Below are positions 6,171 through 6,896 of a DNA stretch of 6,896 nt, piece by piece. Numbering within the stretch: the stretch's first letter is position 1; each line of letters opens with the position of its first letter. The notes under the pieces were generated by a model, which did no database searches, had not been told where the DNA came from, and saw only the letters and a list, made by a program, of their open reading frames with translations. Both the position numbers and the translations under genes were made by a program. Source of the stretch: an uncultured Veillonella sp. (GTDB lineage Bacteria > Bacillota > Negativicutes > Veillonellales > Veillonellaceae); contig USAV01000095.1 of assembly GCA_900552715.1 (NCBI GenBank), forward strand, positions 1-6,896, read 5' to 3'.

Positions 6171-6617
6171 CTACGCCTTATGAGGCACTAATCTAAGACC
6201 AGCCTCTACTAAGTGATAAATTTGTTCCGCACATTGATTATATACGGTTTGATCAAATCCATATGGGTCCGTAACATCACCATCTTGACCACCCCACTCG
6301 GAAATCGTTTTGATTTTACCTTCCTCAAACGGGAATTGTCGAAGTAGTACAGATTTGTGATCTTTCGTCATACCAATGATAAGATCTGCTGCATTCACGA
6401 GTTCCATTGTCAATGGTCTCGATTCATGATCAGAAATATCTGCAATGGAACGGATAGCTTCAACGGCTTGTTCAGTTGGCTTTGCTCCATAGGCGGCAAA
6501 TAGACCCGCTGATACAGTCGTCACATCCTTATGTTGCTCCGCTGCAAGGGCCCGTGTAATACCTTCAGCCATAGGGCTACGGCAAGTATTACCGGTACAC
6601 ACAAATAAAATATTCAT
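6171..6617 (-). CDS. ywlE: Low-molecular-weight protein phosphatase, YwlE (arginine phosphatase) type
   Basis: Cytoplasmic phosphatase of the low-molecular-weight tyrosine phosphatase fold, 148 residues. The P-loop CTGNTCRS gives nucleophile Cys7 and Arg13, and DP (Asp117-Pro118 in DVTDPYG) supplies the general acid. Position 11 is Thr. In B. subtilis YwlE, Thr at this place favours phosphoarginine, whereas ordinary tyrosine phosphatases read CLGNICRS with a bulky Ile. The most probable role is therefore reversal of McsB-type protein arginine phosphorylation, part of stress and ClpC-dependent proteolysis. A tyrosine phosphatase remains possible. AAGGA (6629..6625) lies 7 nt before the ATG. 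A strong promoter lies just upstream and rpiB follows closely. Location between sua5 and rpiB matches the Bacillus ywlC-ywlE-ywlF order. Confidence 0.93.
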   Translation of the reverse strand: MNILFVCTGNTCRSPMAEGITRALAAEQHKDVTTVSAGLFAAYGAKPTEQAVEAIRSIADISDHESRPLTMELVNAADLIIGMTKDHKSVLLRQFPFEEGKIKTISEWGGQDGDVTDPYGFDQTVYNQCAEQIYHLVEAGLRLVPHKA

Positions 6618-6632
6618 AATAACATCCTTACT

Positions 6633-6651
6633 TAATCACATTTTGTGATTA
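6633..6651 (-). promoter_or_regulatory. Palindrome at the start of the ywlE transcript
   Basis: TAATCACAAAATGTGATTA, a perfect inverted repeat of 8-bp arms around 3 nt, begins about 2 bp after the predicted transcription start and ends just before the ywlE Shine-Dalgarno. It could be an operator for an unknown repressor or a 5' UTR stem-loop. No regulator is recognised from the sequence. Confidence 0.45.
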
Positions 6652-6659
6652 CTTTATAC

Positions 6660-6687
6660 ATTATAGCAAATTCATCCAATATGTAAA
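6660..6687 (-). promoter_or_regulatory. Promoter of ywlE-rpiB-glyA
   Basis: TTTACA (6687..6682), 16 bp, then a perfect TATAAT (6665..6660) preceded by TGC, an extended -10. Predicted start near 6653 gives a leader of about 36 nt. It lies in the 112-nt gap between sua5 and ywlE, in which no terminator for sua5 was seen. Confidence 0.75.
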
Positions 6688-6695
6688 GACATATT
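6678..6695 (-). repeat. Inverted repeat over the -35 box of the ywlE promoter
   Basis: AATATGTCTTTACATATT is a perfect inverted repeat with 7-bp arms and a 4-nt centre. It covers the TTTACA -35 box, so a bound protein would interfere with the promoter. It may also be chance in AT-rich DNA. Confidence 0.35.
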
Positions 6696-6729
6696 TCTAT
6701 TATCAGTGGACATTTTTATGCTAGTAAAT

Positions 6730-6896
6730 TTACTTATAAATGATATGGTGACTAGATGCCTTTTCCATACGATTCATAATAGCAACGCCAAAACCATCAT
6801 CATTAACACCTTCTGCTAAGATTAAGGTAACATGATTTTCGTTAAAATGTAATAGGCTTTTGTAAAAATCATGGCCTAATGATAAGGCATCACCAT
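6730..6896 (-). CDS. sua5: Threonylcarbamoyl-AMP synthase (Sua5/YwlC), C-terminal end only (cut by window edge)
   Basis: Sua5 makes threonylcarbamoyl-AMP from threonine, bicarbonate and ATP for the t6A37 modification of ANN-decoding tRNAs. Only the last 54 residues are in the window, belonging to the C-terminal Rossmann-like Sua5 domain and not the catalytic YrdC domain. The segment GHDFYKSLLHFNEN, then LILAEG, then DDGFGVAIMNRMEKAS near the end matches the C-terminus of B. subtilis YwlC, which has LYDALRSFDENK, IIAES and GVGLAIMNRLMKAA in the same order and spacing. Presence of this domain means the long Sua5/YwlC form rather than short TsaC. It lies 112 nt upstream of ywlE in the same orientation, as in Bacillus except that ywlD is missing. 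The stop codon is at 6732..6730. Confidence 0.87.
   Translation of the reverse strand, partial: GDALSLGHDFYKSLLHFNENHVTLILAEGVNDDGFGVAIMNRMEKASSHHIIYK

Overview
All genes in this window lie on the minus strand. The DNA is AT-rich with strong AGGAGG-type ribosome binding sites. Gene content and order are those of a Firmicute. Protein sequence style and the unusual GAPDH suggest a Negativicute, possibly Veillonella or a relative; this is inference from memory of the families, not from a search.

Two conserved blocks sit head to tail. The upstream block, read from high to low coordinates, is sua5/ywlC (C-terminus only), ywlE, rpiB, glyA and upp. It follows the ywlC-ywlE-ywlF-glyA-upp order of Bacillus subtilis but has no ywlD or ywlG. 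It covers tRNA threonylcarbamoylation, a low-molecular-weight protein phosphatase of the arginine-phosphatase type, ribose-5-phosphate isomerase B, serine hydroxymethyltransferase and uracil salvage. A good promoter precedes ywlE, a stem-loop terminator follows glyA, and a long inverted repeat follows upp.

The downstream block is cggR, gapA, pgk and tpiA (N-terminus only), the central glycolytic/gluconeogenic operon with its own repressor. The 209-base gap between upp and cggR holds, in transcription order, the upp terminator, a TTGAAT-N17-TACAAT promoter, a two-unit direct repeat with 20-bp period matching the known CggR operator layout, and a small hairpin that places the cggR Shine-Dalgarno sequence in its loop.

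Most of the window is ordinary core metabolism and I see no undescribed multi-gene system. The points most worth attention are the NADP-type cofactor residues of the GAPDH inside a CggR operon, the CggR operator placed downstream of the promoter, the SD-presenting hairpin, the palindromes around the ywlE promoter, and the arginine-phosphatase signature of YwlE. There are no mobile elements, tRNA/rRNA genes, CRISPR arrays or broken genes.
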